Part shown: one piece after another, positions 1 through 8,198 of the stretch
How the letters are laid out: each line of letters begins with the position of its first letter
Numbering within the stretch: the stretch's first letter is position 1
Assembly (NCBI GenBank): GCA_035455185.1
Contig: DATIFQ010000477.1
Span: 1 to 34,350, forward strand
DNA: 34,350 nucleotides
Source of the DNA: JAEHDI01 sp035455185
Lineage (GTDB): Bacteria; Acidobacteriota; Terriglobia; Bryobacterales; Bryobacteraceae
Direction: 5' to 3'
Made by a program: the position numbers and the translations under genes
Notes under the pieces: generated by a model
Seen by the model: only the letters and a program-made list of their open reading frames with translations
What the model was told of the DNA's origin: nothing
The model's database searches: none

Positions 1-1165
1 CCTTAACTCTCAACCGGTAGTTGTTGAAGTTTCGAAACCCGTACGCCTGCCGTTGGAGGACCTCCATTTTCGTATGGAAGCCTTCGGTGATGCCGTTGTT
101 GCGGGTGAAGCGCCACATGGCAACGATCTCCTCTGACCAGGAGGACAAGGTTTCGCCAAGTTGTACCAGTTGCGCCAGGCCGGCCTGGCGCAGTTGGTAG
201 ACGGCGCGCAGGAACCGGGGTATGAGCTTCTGGAACTGCTTGCGGGTGCGGTGCTTCCTCAGCAGTAAATAGCACAGGCGCTGCTTGAAGCGGTAGATCA
301 GCTCGAGCACCGGATGCGGGGCGAGATACGCCGCGAGCCTGGCCTGCTGTTCGGGGCTGAGCTTGTGGCGATGGCGGCGCATTAACGACCGCAGGCCGCG
401 ATGCTTGGAACCCCGGGGGTCGAGCTCGCGCCAGCAGGCCAGGAAGTGGTGGTTGATGAGCCGGATGACGTGGAAGCGGTCGGCCACGATGCGGGCGTTG
501 GGGAAATGCTTGCGCACCAGCGCGCGATAACCTGCGGCCAGATCCATGCAGACCACCCGGACCGCGCTTTTGCCCTCTAAGCGTTCCAGGTAGCGCTCCA
601 GCGAGGCCTCGCTGCGGCCCAGCACCACATCGAAGACGCGGTGCTTACGCAGGTCACAGAAGGTGGTGGCATAGCCGTGGCGGAGACTGAAGAAGTGCTC
701 GTCCACGCCCAGGACCTGGGGGCACGCCGCAGCGCTGCGCTCGGTCGCCAACTTTCTCAGAAAGTCTTCAAACCAGCGCTCCACCGTGGCACTGCCGATC
801 GCCTCGCGCTCTCCCAGGCGGCTGCGGCTGATGCCGTCCCAGTGCTTCAGGAAAACGCTGCGCCGGAACGGCTCGGTGGCCCGCTTCCGCGGCAGGATGC
901 CAGGGAACCGCTGCCAGAAGCTGCGCCCGCATCCCCGGCAGAGCCACTTGTGCGTTTCCAGGGCCACCACACAATGCCGTGTACCCCAGCTCTCGTGCCG
1001 CAGATACCGGATCCGCCGGCCCTTGTTGCGCCGCCGGGTGCCCTGGCAATGTGGGCACGCTATCGGCCCGGTATACCGGGCCGATAGCCTCACCTCGCCT
1101 GCTTCCGAGTCGATTCCGGTAATCTGGTATCCAGGCAGGCCTAAGATTGCCTCTGTGCTGATCAA
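1..1165 (-). CDS. ISL3-family transposase (3' end cut by window edge)
   Basis: DDE transposase that would mobilise an ISL3-type insertion sequence. The reading frame is open from a TTG start at 1165 to the window edge, about 388 codons. GGGAGG lies 7 nt upstream of the TTG, and no ATG fits the N-terminus. Near the N-terminus is a zinc-finger pair (CPHC, then CRGC about 45 residues later). The catalytic core shows VDEHFF, then MDLAAGY, then the ADRFHVI block typical of the family. The last visible residues include TEGFHTK and AYGFRNFNNYRLR, which is the family's C-terminal Glu region, so only a few residues are missing. No internal stop or frameshift was found, so the element may be active. 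Family assignment rests on these motifs. Confidence 0.9.
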   Translation of the reverse strand, partial: MISTEAILGLPGYQITGIDSEAGEVRLSARYTGPIACPHCQGTRRRNKGRRIRYLRHESWGTRHCVVALETHKWLCRGCGRSFWQRFPGILPRKRATEPFRRSVFLKHWDGISRSRLGEREAIGSATVERWFEDFLRKLATERSAAACPQVLGVDEHFFSLRHGYATTFCDLRKHRVFDVVLGRSEASLERYLERLEGKSAVRVVCMDLAAGYRALVRKHFPNARIVADRFHVIRLINHHFLACWRELDPRGSKHRGLRSLMRRHRHKLSPEQQARLAAYLAPHPVLELIYRFKQRLCYLLLRKHRTRKQFQKLIPRFLRAVYQLRQAGLAQLVQLGETLSSWSEEIVAMWRFTRNNGITEGFHTKMEVLQRQAYGFRNFNNYRLRVK

Positions 1166-1203
1166 AACGTTTCCTCCCAAGGATGTTTTGTCAGTCAGAG
1201 ACT

Positions 1204-1233
1204 ACAGCCTGCCCCCATTAATGATCAAGAGCC
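1204..1233 (-). repeat. Candidate terminal inverted repeat of the ISL3 element
   Basis: Read on the minus strand, the sequence upstream of the transposase begins GGCTCTTGATCATTAATGGG. Many ISL3 elements start with GGCTCTT, so 1233 is a likely outer end. The partner end lies outside the window, so neither the repeat nor the expected 8-bp target duplication can be confirmed. Confidence 0.35.
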
Positions 1234-1314
1234 AGCAGGGCCGACCACACAGGTACCCACCATACGCCTTGCTCATGGCTTGACCGTGCGCGCGTCGTGA
1301 GAAACTGGAGCGTT

Positions 1315-2613
1315 ATGAGACGAATGTTGGCGGCATTGATTTTTGCGGGCGTGCTGACGTGTGCTGAGGTGCAGGTGGGGCGTATCGAGGTGCTGGTTGC
1401 GCCGGACCATCCTGATTGGAAGTATGTGCCGGGCGAGAAGGCGGTGTTTCACATCCGGGCTGTCCGTAACGGCAGCGACATTACGGGAGCCGAGGTCACA
1501 TACTCAGTGGGTCCCGAGGTGATGCCGGTGGCAACCACGAGGACAGTAGCCCTGGAGCGAGGCGGCCTGCGGATTGACGGCGGTACCATGCAGACACCAG
1601 GGTTCCTGCGCTGCATCGCCAAGGTGACGGACGGCGGAAACACGTACCAGGGAATCGCGACGGCTGCGTTCGCACCGGAGGAAATCCAGCCGGTGGTGCG
1701 CGACCCCGAGGACTTCGACTCGTTCTGGGCATCGGCGAAGGAAGAGCTCGCCAAAGTACCCCTGGATGCGCGCCGAACCCTGATTCCCGAACTGTCGACG
1801 GCAGTGGTAGACGTGTACCACGTCAGCTTGCAGAATACCGGGCGGTCGAACGTTTTCGGCATGCTGGCGCTGCCCAAGGCTGCCGGGAAATACCCGGCGA
1901 TCCTGGGCGTGCCGGGCGCCGGCGTCCACAAGATCGGACCGATGATTGAATTAGCGGAAAAAGGTGCGATCACCCTGGCCATTGGTATTCACGGCATTCC
2001 GCTGACGCTCGACCCCGACGTTTACGCGGCACTGGCAAACGGTGCGCTGAACGGATACTGGACCTACAACCTCGATTCTCGCGAGCGCTACTATTATCGT
2101 CGGGTCTATCTCGGCTGTGTGCGGGCGAACGACTACCTGACCTCGCTGCCGGAGTGGAATGGCCGCGATCTGGCCGTGACGGGCGGAAGCCAGGGCGGCG
2201 CGCTGTCTATCGTTACCGCCGGCCTCGATCCGCGGGTAAAGGCTTTGGCGGCATCGTACCCGGCGCTCTCCGATATGGCCGGATACACCGAAGGCCGTGC
2301 CGGCGGGTGGCCGCACGTGTTTCGCGCTGCGGGTGAGGGATCCCACCGCACACCCGAGAAACTGGCGACGGCCGCCTACTACGACGTGGTCAACTTCGCG
2401 CGCCGATTGAAGGCGCCGGGGATGTACTCCTGGGGGTACAACGACCAGACCTGCCCGCCGACGTCGATGTATGCGGCGTATAACGTGATCCGTGCGCCGA
2501 AACAGCTCGTCCTGGCACTCGAAACGGGCCATGGCAGAGTGCCCGAGCAGACGGACGTAATCAACGGCTGGATCCAGGAGTTTATCAAGACCGGGCAGCC
2601 GCTCGTGAAGTAG
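1315..2613 (+). CDS. Exported acetylxylan esterase-like alpha/beta hydrolase
   Basis: Probable secreted carbohydrate esterase of the AXE1/cephalosporin-C deacetylase type, expected to remove acetyl groups from hemicellulose or similar sugars. The ATG at 1315 gives a clean signal peptide (MRRMLAALIFAGVLTCAE) and has GGAG just upstream; a GTG at 1297 would add six residues. The N-terminal third looks like a beta-sandwich. The hydrolase domain follows DFDSFWASAKEEL, a typical AXE1 entry sequence. The nucleophile elbow is GGSQGG, the Asp is probably in WGYNDQTCPP, and the His is in ETGHGR. It stands alone, downstream of the insertion sequence. The exact substrate is not shown by the sequence. Confidence 0.8.
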   Translation: MRRMLAALIFAGVLTCAEVQVGRIEVLVAPDHPDWKYVPGEKAVFHIRAVRNGSDITGAEVTYSVGPEVMPVATTRTVALERGGLRIDGGTMQTPGFLRCIAKVTDGGNTYQGIATAAFAPEEIQPVVRDPEDFDSFWASAKEELAKVPLDARRTLIPELSTAVVDVYHVSLQNTGRSNVFGMLALPKAAGKYPAILGVPGAGVHKIGPMIELAEKGAITLAIGIHGIPLTLDPDVYAALANGALNGYWTYNLDSRERYYYRRVYLGCVRANDYLTSLPEWNGRDLAVTGGSQGGALSIVTAGLDPRVKALAASYPALSDMAGYTEGRAGGWPHVFRAAGEGSHRTPEKLATAAYYDVVNFARRLKAPGMYSWGYNDQTCPPTSMYAAYNVIRAPKQLVLALETGHGRVPEQTDVINGWIQEFIKTGQPLVK

Positions 2614-2690
2614 CGAGCATCGCAAGCCGGCTGCCCGATCGCCTGCGCGCGCGGGAGGCGGTCCTCGCGCCCGGTGCTAGACTGGTGCGG

Positions 2691-2996
2691 ATGGACAACC
2701 CGCAGCAGCGCGCTTCGGAATTCTCTGATCGCCATGACGTGGTAAAGACGGTCTGTGTCTGGCGGAATGGCACCTGCTACCGCATCGAGATTATCCGGCG
2801 GGCGGGCAAGCAGGAAGAAGGCGCTTATGCCGCCTTGCTCTGGCTTGAGGAAGAGCAGGCGGGCCGGAGGGTCCTTGTGAGGGATGTCAGCTTCCCTTGG
2901 GTGCATCACGAGAGCGCCGAATCTGCCTTGGACCACGCGCTGGACTCTCTGGAGACGAAGCTAAAGTATGCCTCTACCGGCGAGACGGGAGTCTGA
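2691..2996 (+). CDS. Hypothetical protein, about 101 residues
   Basis: Small soluble protein of unknown function. It has no signal peptide or membrane segment. The pattern is alternating strands (VVKTVCVWRNGTCYRIEIIRR, then RRVLVRDVSFPW) followed by an acidic C-terminal helix (ESALDHALDSLETKL), so a small alpha/beta fold is likely. The ATG at 2691 is preferred over a GTG two codons upstream; neither has a strong ribosome-binding site. Codon use looks like that of its neighbours. Its stop is followed, in the same frame, by a remnant of a permease C-terminus. I recognise no family. Confidence 0.55.
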   Translation: MDNPQQRASEFSDRHDVVKTVCVWRNGTCYRIEIIRRAGKQEEGAYAALLWLEEEQAGRRVLVRDVSFPWVHHESAESALDHALDSLETKLKYASTGETGV

Positions 2997-3011
2997 ATCG
3001 CCGCCAACCAG

Positions 3012-3071
3012 GAATCCCGGGCGTGAAGGTCTCGCGCATCAACCCCATCGAGGCGCTACGCTACGAGTGAC
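3012..3071 (+). pseudogene. Remnant C-terminus of an FtsX/MacB-type permease
   Basis: This short frame ends in GVKVSRINPIEALRYE followed by TGA. The ending (hydrophobic, R, I/V, N/D, P, then ALRYE and stop) is the usual C-terminal tail of FtsX-domain ABC permeases, which are very abundant in Solibacter-type acidobacteria. No membrane segments or other permease sequence precede it, and the frame runs straight from the stop of the previous gene. I read it as the last stub of a deleted permease gene. Chance resemblance over about 16 residues cannot be ruled out. Confidence 0.5.
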
Positions 3072-3107
3072 GCCAAAGTCCCCGGGAGCGGAGCCGGCGA
3101 ACGAAAC

Positions 3108-4016
3108 TTAGATAGCCTCGCGGTGGATCTGAATTCCTTCCGTTGTGAGGTCGACGACGCGCACCTCGCCGCTCTTGCCGATGGGGCCGACCGGCTTGCC
3201 GTTGAGATGAATTTCCAAACCACCCGCATTTCCAACGTACAACCTCGCCTTGCTCGTCCCCTCAATGGTCTTGGTCTCGCCGGGGACGAGGATGCCGCTA
3301 AAAATCTGTCGCCCATCCACCCAAAGGGAAAGCCAGGTCTTTTCGCTGGCAGCCAGGTTCAGGAGCAAATTGCCGGCCGGTGTGGTAACCGGGGCGCTTT
3401 CCTGTGAGACGGACTGTTCGGCGTTACCGCTCCCCACGGGCGGCGCCTGCTGCGCGGAAGTTGCGGATTCGGCCGGCGTAGCGTAAGTTGTGCTTTCGCT
3501 TGCCGGAGGCGGGACGTTGGACTCCGTTTCCGCAACGGGAGCTCGGGATTTGGCCGTCGCTGGCGGCGGAACGGCCGGTTGCGGGGAAGAAGGCGCTGTG
3601 ACGCTCCGCGTGCTCAGCCACAGCGCGTAGACTCCGGAGCAAAGCGCGACGACCGTGACGACAAGGAGCGAAAGCAGCCATCGGCGATTGCCGGACCGAG
3701 ACTCCTCCAACCGAGGGGAAACCGGAGGCAGGGGGAACCGCTCCATCGGCGCCTCTGTTTCGGCCTCCGCAGCCGGTCTCTCGACTTCGAACAGTCTCTC
3801 CAGTTCGGCTTCCACTTTATCGGCGTCCACGCCCAGCGCTGCGGCGTATTGCCGAATGAAGCTCTTGGCAAAGAACTTACCCGGCAGCCGGTCCCATTGC
3901 TCGGCTTCGATCGCCTCCAGGATCTTGGCGCCGATCTTCGTCTGATCGGCAAGCTGCGCCACCCCGAGATTTCGGCGGCGGCGTTCCTGTCGCAGTATCT
4001 CACCTATCGATGCCAT
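3108..4016 (-). CDS. rodZ: RodZ-like protein: N-terminal HTH, one TM helix, C-terminal DUF4115-like domain
   Basis: Likely bitopic inner-membrane protein of the RodZ type, which links the MreB cytoskeleton to the cell-wall elongation machinery. Residues 1-75 form a Cro-like helix-turn-helix of the HTH_25 type (IGEILRQERRRRNL ... LADQTKI ... FFAKSFIRQYAAALG). An acidic linker follows, then one membrane helix at about residues 113-135. A Pro/Ser/Ala-rich periplasmic linker leads to a C-terminal beta domain (TWLSLWVDGRQIFSGIL ... GNAGGLEIHLNGKPVG). At 302 residues it is slightly shorter than E. coli RodZ. It is divergent from the dienelactone hydrolase gene at 4191. No mre genes are nearby, so the cell-shape role is inferred from architecture only. 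Confidence 0.75.
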   Translation of the reverse strand: MASIGEILRQERRRRNLGVAQLADQTKIGAKILEAIEAEQWDRLPGKFFAKSFIRQYAAALGVDADKVEAELERLFEVERPAAEAETEAPMERFPLPPVSPRLEESRSGNRRWLLSLLVVTVVALCSGVYALWLSTRSVTAPSSPQPAVPPPATAKSRAPVAETESNVPPPASESTTYATPAESATSAQQAPPVGSGNAEQSVSQESAPVTTPAGNLLLNLAASEKTWLSLWVDGRQIFSGILVPGETKTIEGTSKARLYVGNAGGLEIHLNGKPVGPIGKSGEVRVVDLTTEGIQIHREAI

Positions 4017-4190
4017 ACCAGCTTTCGAGGATTGCCCGTGTCTTCAATTCTACTGCGGTTCGTCGCGCCTTCCCAAGTCTACTCGCGTTCGGAGGAGTTC
4101 CCCGTCCTGGAAACAAGACGGCGTCGGAAACGGAGGATGCGTGGACTTGATGGATGGTATGTTATCCTCGGCACTAGACAGGGGGCTTCG

Positions 4191-5084
4191 ATGGAAAGAA
4201 AGAAGGCGACCGATTTTCCGCAAGAGCTGTTGAACCTTTTCGACCGCTACGTTCACGGCGATATCGGCCGACGCGACTTTCTGGAAGGAGCACAGAAGTT
4301 CACCGCCGGCGGATTGACGGCCACGGCGATCTGGGAGAGCCTGCGTCCGAATTACGCCTGGGCTCAGCAAGTCCCCAAGGACGACAGCCGGATCAAGACC
4401 GAATACGCGACCGTCCCGTCGCCTCAGGGCAATGGAAGCATACGCGGGTACATGGTCCGTCCCGCGGGCGGCGGCGGGAAGCTGCCCGGTGTGATGGTCG
4501 TACACGAAAACAGGGGACTGAATCCCTATATCGAGGACGTGGCGAGGCGCTTGGGCACTGAGAATTTCTTAGCGTTCGCGCCGGACGGACTGACGAGCGT
4601 CGGCGGCTACCCGGGAGATGACGAGAAAGGCGGGCAGTTGTTCCGGCAGGTTGACCGGGAGAAAATGACCGAGGATTTTCTGGCGGCGATACGCTGGGTG
4701 AAATCGCGCAGCGACTGCACCGGCAAAGTGGGCGTTGTCGGGTTCTGCTTTGGCGGCGGCATCGCCAACACACTCGCAGTGCGGATGGGGGCGGACCTCG
4801 CCGCGGCGGTTCCATTCTACGGCGGCCAGCCCCGGACCGAGGACGCGGCGAAGATCAAGGCGCCTCTCCTACTTCACTTTGCCTCGCTGGACACCCGCGT
4901 CAACGCGGGATGGCCCGCATTCGAGGCAGCGCTTAAGTCAAACGGCGTGAACTACACGGCGCACATGTATGAGGGCGCGAACCACGGTTTCCACAACGAC
5001 ACGACGCCCCGCTATGACGAGGCCGCCGCGAAGCTCGCCTGGCAGCGCACTCTGGATTTCCTGAACAAGCATCTAAGGGGTTGA
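4191..5084 (+). CDS. Dienelactone hydrolase family protein with a Tat-like leader
   Basis: Alpha/beta hydrolase of the dienelactone hydrolase (YghX-like) group, 297 residues. ATG 4191 follows a GGGGG ribosome-binding site; the frame stays open far upstream, but that part lacks family sequence. An RRDFL motif at residues 27-31 is followed by a moderately hydrophobic stretch ending in AWAQ, resembling an offset Tat signal, as is common in this subgroup. The expected triad is visible: Cys186 in GFCFGGG, Asp234 in SLDTRV, and His265 in GANHGFHND. HENRGLNPYIEDV near residue 105 is also typical. Substrate unknown; family members cleave lactones or esters. It sits between a divergent RodZ-like gene and a convergent PilZ gene and appears monocistronic. 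Confidence 0.85.
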   Translation: MERKKATDFPQELLNLFDRYVHGDIGRRDFLEGAQKFTAGGLTATAIWESLRPNYAWAQQVPKDDSRIKTEYATVPSPQGNGSIRGYMVRPAGGGGKLPGVMVVHENRGLNPYIEDVARRLGTENFLAFAPDGLTSVGGYPGDDEKGGQLFRQVDREKMTEDFLAAIRWVKSRSDCTGKVGVVGFCFGGGIANTLAVRMGADLAAAVPFYGGQPRTEDAAKIKAPLLLHFASLDTRVNAGWPAFEAALKSNGVNYTAHMYEGANHGFHNDTTPRYDEAAAKLAWQRTLDFLNKHLRG

Positions 5085-5154
5085 CTAATCCCAACAGCCA
5101 CACACAAGATCAGCTCGGCCGCTGTCATTCATTTCCGCTGTTCTTTTGATCCAG

Positions 5155-5583
5155 CTATTGGATATAACTGGAACCGAGAAACCCCAGGAAAGACGCGTCC
5201 CCGTCCGAAGCCCGCTGATCCTGATCCTCCACCCGGAATCGGGCGATCTGGCAAGCCACGGAAGGCTCTGACGACTCCTCGTCAACCACCCTGACGACCC
5301 TGGTACTGCAGACGAGACAACGAGCCGAGAAGTTGGGACTGTGCGGAAGGTCAATGCTGACTTCCGCGAACTCTCCGATTGTGACGCACAGCTCGGCGGC
5401 CGCGACTTTCTCCAAGACGACGAGCACACCCGACCGGCTTATGTTCCGGGTGAAACCCCAAAATACTTGTGAGTTCATCGAGGGGAACAAAACGCGGCAG
5501 CGTAGCCGCAGCGCGAAACGTCTCCCCTGCCGCTTCTCAGAGCTGGGGATTTCCAGACCACTGCGCAGCCCAGCGCCCTGCAT
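5155..5583 (-). CDS. PilZ-domain protein with intact c-di-GMP-binding motifs
   Basis: Single-domain PilZ protein of 142 residues, expected to bind cyclic di-GMP. The N-terminal motif reads KRQGRRFALRL (RxxxR). About 35 residues on is NISRSGVLV, which fits the [D/N]xSxxG motif. The beta-barrel strands follow (AEVSIDLP ... ARCLVCSTRVVRVVDE). The last ~25 residues are polar and probably flexible. It has no membrane segment and no fused output domain, so the partner it controls cannot be read here. A second PilZ gene lies at 30956-31351, with similar spacing but an altered second motif. The ATG at 5583 has little space for a leader. Confidence 0.8.
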   Translation of the reverse strand: MQGAGLRSGLEIPSSEKRQGRRFALRLRCRVLFPSMNSQVFWGFTRNISRSGVLVVLEKVAAAELCVTIGEFAEVSIDLPHSPNFSARCLVCSTRVVRVVDEESSEPSVACQIARFRVEDQDQRASDGDASFLGFLGSSYIQ

Positions 5584-6090
5584 ATGATTGAGGATAACAT
5601 AGTTCCGCGAGGAAGGGACTAGTATTCTAGGAAAGTTCTTCCAACAAACTTTGAATTGTAGAAGTTTTCGACAGCACTAACAGTACTGACGTATGGCGAG
5701 TTATTTCGAAAGGAATTCGCCTTTGTCGTGAATCTCTGCACCTCGCGACCTCAACTATCGCGATCTCAACCTTGCTGATGCCGAGGGAGGCGGTCAGTTT
5801 CAGACAACTCAAATCTGTAAGAGCCATCGGTCTCTGAAGCACATGTCCCCGGCCACTAAATAACAGGAACGCAAGGCCGAAAATCAGGCAGGCACCACCT
5901 ATAACTCCTGAACTCGGCCGGATCTGCCGGCTCTTCATGGCGGCCACCGCAGCCAGCGGTGACTGCTCTTCATCCCGGGTGGCGAATCGTTTCCCTCGCT
6001 CGCCTCGTCCATCGGCCGCCACGGCTCGATACTCAGCCCACCGCAGGTGTAGACTCAGTGAGTCAGTTCCTTACGGATTGAGAACGAAAC
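5584..6090. other. Intergenic stretch, 0.5 kb, no firm gene
   Basis: Region between the PilZ gene (minus strand) and the exported methyltransferase (plus strand), so it should hold the promoters of both. The part next to the PilZ gene is visibly richer in A+T than the genes around it. One weak minus-strand frame (5627-5938) is listed separately. I saw no tRNA, strong terminator or long repeat. Confidence 0.5.
5627..5938 (-). CDS. Doubtful small membrane protein
   Basis: Open frame of 103 residues from ATG 5938. It starts MKSRQIRP and has one good hydrophobic segment (VIGGACLIFGLAFLLFSG) near residues 12-29, which would make it a single-pass membrane protein. Against it: no clear ribosome-binding site, and third codon positions in the second half are far less G/C-biased than in real genes here. 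No family is recognised in the C-terminal part. It could equally be an open frame by chance in a promoter region. Confidence 0.25.
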   Translation of the reverse strand: MKSRQIRPSSGVIGGACLIFGLAFLLFSGRGHVLQRPMALTDLSCLKLTASLGISKVEIAIVEVARCRDSRQRRIPFEITRHTSVLLVLSKTSTIQSLLEELS

Positions 6091-6663
6091 ATGCGAATCC
6101 GGCGTTTTGCTTTGCTGTCAGTGCTGCTTTGGGGTGATCTCGGTGGAATCGCGGCGCAGAAGGCCCCGAAGCGCGTACCGGACGTGCGCTATGAGCCATC
6201 GTCGCCGGAAGTCGTTCGCCAGATGCTGGGGCTGGCAGGCGTACGGAAGGCCGACGTTCTATACGATCTCGGCTGCGGCGACGGGCGCATCGTCATCGCC
6301 GCGGCAAAGCAGTTCGGCACGCGGGGCGTCGGCATCGATATCGACCCCGAGCGCATCAAGGAATCAACCGCCAACGCCCGTGCGGCCGGCGTCCACCGGC
6401 TGGTCAGGTTCCGGAACGAAGACCTGTTCGAAGCCGACATCCGCAAAGCCACCGTGGTGACCCTCTACCTCTGGCCCTGGGTCAACCTGAAGCTCCGGCC
6501 GAAGCTGCTGAAAGAGCTGAAACCCGGCACGCGCGTCGTCTCGCACAGCCATGACATGGGCGACTGGACGCCGGAGCGCGTGATTGAGGTTGAGGGCCAC
6601 AAGATCTACCTATGGACGATTCCCGGCCACGGTAACATTGGAGATTCGGATCAAGGGAAATAG
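6091..6663 (+). CDS. Exported class I SAM-dependent methyltransferase
   Basis: Methyltransferase of 190 residues preceded by a signal peptide (MRIRRFALLSVLLWGDLGGIAAQ). The SAM-binding loop is DLGCGDGR at residues 59-66, and the acidic end of strand 2 is GIDIDPERI at 81-89. The later block VTLYLWPWVNLKLRPKLLKELKPGTRVVSH with DMGDWTPE recalls the seven-strand methyltransferases related to the FAM173 lysine methyltransferases (inference). The signal peptide is unusual because SAM is a cytoplasmic cofactor; the protein may be tethered to the membrane instead. An aminotransferase gene starts 13 nt after its stop, so the two are probably cotranscribed. The methylated substrate is unknown. Confidence 0.8.
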   Translation: MRIRRFALLSVLLWGDLGGIAAQKAPKRVPDVRYEPSSPEVVRQMLGLAGVRKADVLYDLGCGDGRIVIAAAKQFGTRGVGIDIDPERIKESTANARAAGVHRLVRFRNEDLFEADIRKATVVTLYLWPWVNLKLRPKLLKELKPGTRVVSHSHDMGDWTPERVIEVEGHKIYLWTIPGHGNIGDSDQGK

Positions 6664-6676
6664 GAGGTTTGGTGCA

Positions 6677-8002
6677 ATGGCAGACACAGTGTTGCGACGA
6701 ACGTTTGTAGGCGTGGCCTCGGCCCTCGCCCTGCGGGGCGCGCCGGGAAGCAGGTCCACCGACAGGCCCGCCATGCTCGGGGGCGATCCCGTCCGTTCGA
6801 AGAGATTCCCCTCATGGCCTCAGTCGTTTCCCGCTGACGAGAAAAGCTGGCTGGATGTGGTGCGCGCGTGCAAATGGTGGCGCAAAGAGGGCCACTATGT
6901 TCGCGATTTTGAGAAGGCGTGGGCGGAGCGGATGGGCGCGCGCTACTGCATCGCGACCGCCAACGGCACGGGCGCGCTGCTGGCGTCGCTGCACGCGCTA
7001 GAGGTCGGGCCGAAGGATGAAGTCCTAGTCGGACCGTACACGTTCATCGCTACCGTCAACGCGATCCTAGGACAGTTCGCGCTGCCGGTGTTTGTGGATA
7101 CGGATCCGGATTCAATGCTGATCGACGCGAACAAGATCGAGGCGGCGATTACGCCCCGGACGCGATGCATTATGCCGATCCACCTCGGCGGAAATGTTGC
7201 GGACATGGATCGGATTCTGGAAATCTCGAAGGAACGCAACATCCCCGTCATCGAGGACGCCTGCCAGGCGCATCTCTCCGAATGGCGGAACAAGAAAGCG
7301 TCGACGCTGGGCGACCTCGGGTGTTTCAGCTTTCAGAAGTTCAAGAACCTTCCCGGAGGCGAAGCCGGCGGAGTGATCACGAACAGCGAGCGGCTGTACA
7401 GGCACGCTTACGGATACCACTCGCACTACCGCACGCCGGACGAGGGACCGATGGACGCGGCCGCCAGCCGGAACGGCATCAACCTGAGAATGGCGGAATT
7501 CCAGGCCGCACTGCTACTCGCGCAACTGACACGGCTGGAGGAGCAGTCCAGAACGCGGGAGCAGAATGCCGCCTATCTAGGCGAACTGCTTAGTGATGTG
7601 CCCGGCGTCAAGCCGGCCAAGATGTACAGCGGCTGCACCCGCAATAGCTACCACCTGTACATGATGCGGTACAGCACGGACGCTTTCGCCAGCCTTCCGC
7701 GGGCACGTTTCGTTCAGGCCGTACAGGCCGAAGGAATTCCCGTCTCAGCCGGTTACGGGCCCCTGAACAAGGACCGGTTCCTGGAGAATACGCTGAATTC
7801 ACGCACGTACCGCGCCGTTTACACGACTCAGGAAATCGCCCGCTGGCGGGAGCGGAACCACTGTCCGGGAAACGATCGGGCCTGCCAGGAAGGGCTCTGG
7901 CTCGGGCAGAACGTTCTCCTGGGCTCAAGGAGCGACATGGAGGACATCGCGACCGCGATGCGCAAGGTAAAGCGGCACGCCGAGGCGTTGAAGAAAACCT
8001 GA
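6677..8002 (+). CDS. DegT/DnrJ/EryC1/StrS-family PLP aminotransferase
   Basis: PLP-dependent sugar aminotransferase family protein, 441 residues. ATG 6677 follows TAGGAGG with a 9-nt gap; the frame is open further upstream, but only inside the methyltransferase gene. Family marks: NGTGALLASLHAL near 96, VGPYTFIATVNAI at 118, MPIHLGGN at 166, EDACQAH with the PLP-ring Asp at 194, and SFQKFKNLPGGEAGG with the expected Schiff-base Lys at 223. The N-terminus (VLRRTFVGVASALALRG) looks like a short Tat or Sec leader, odd for this family. Members make amino sugars or AHBA-like compounds, but no sugar-nucleotide genes are nearby, so the product is unknown. Likely in one operon with the preceding methyltransferase. 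Confidence 0.85.
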   Translation: MADTVLRRTFVGVASALALRGAPGSRSTDRPAMLGGDPVRSKRFPSWPQSFPADEKSWLDVVRACKWWRKEGHYVRDFEKAWAERMGARYCIATANGTGALLASLHALEVGPKDEVLVGPYTFIATVNAILGQFALPVFVDTDPDSMLIDANKIEAAITPRTRCIMPIHLGGNVADMDRILEISKERNIPVIEDACQAHLSEWRNKKASTLGDLGCFSFQKFKNLPGGEAGGVITNSERLYRHAYGYHSHYRTPDEGPMDAAASRNGINLRMAEFQAALLLAQLTRLEEQSRTREQNAAYLGELLSDVPGVKPAKMYSGCTRNSYHLYMMRYSTDAFASLPRARFVQAVQAEGIPVSAGYGPLNKDRFLENTLNSRTYRAVYTTQEIARWRERNHCPGNDRACQEGLWLGQNVLLGSRSDMEDIATAMRKVKRHAEALKKT

Positions 8003-8198
8003 GCAACGCAGGCGCCGGTTTACCGCTTCTGTCCCGGCAGTTCCGACCGTTCAATCAGACCCACTCCTTAATTGCGTGGTACTGAAAATCACGTAGCGGC
8101 CCGGCGATCGAACGAAGGATGCAGATGAACAGTCTCCGGCTTGGGACCCAGCAGTAAACCAACAATAGCAGGAGCGCTGCGTTCGCGGAATCGAACGG

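Noticed and set aside
4158..5601. TATGTTATCCTC occurs before the dienelactone hydrolase gene and, on the other strand, before the PilZ gene
   Set aside because: Shared 12-mers are expected many times by chance in a window of this size, and the distances to the start codons differ.
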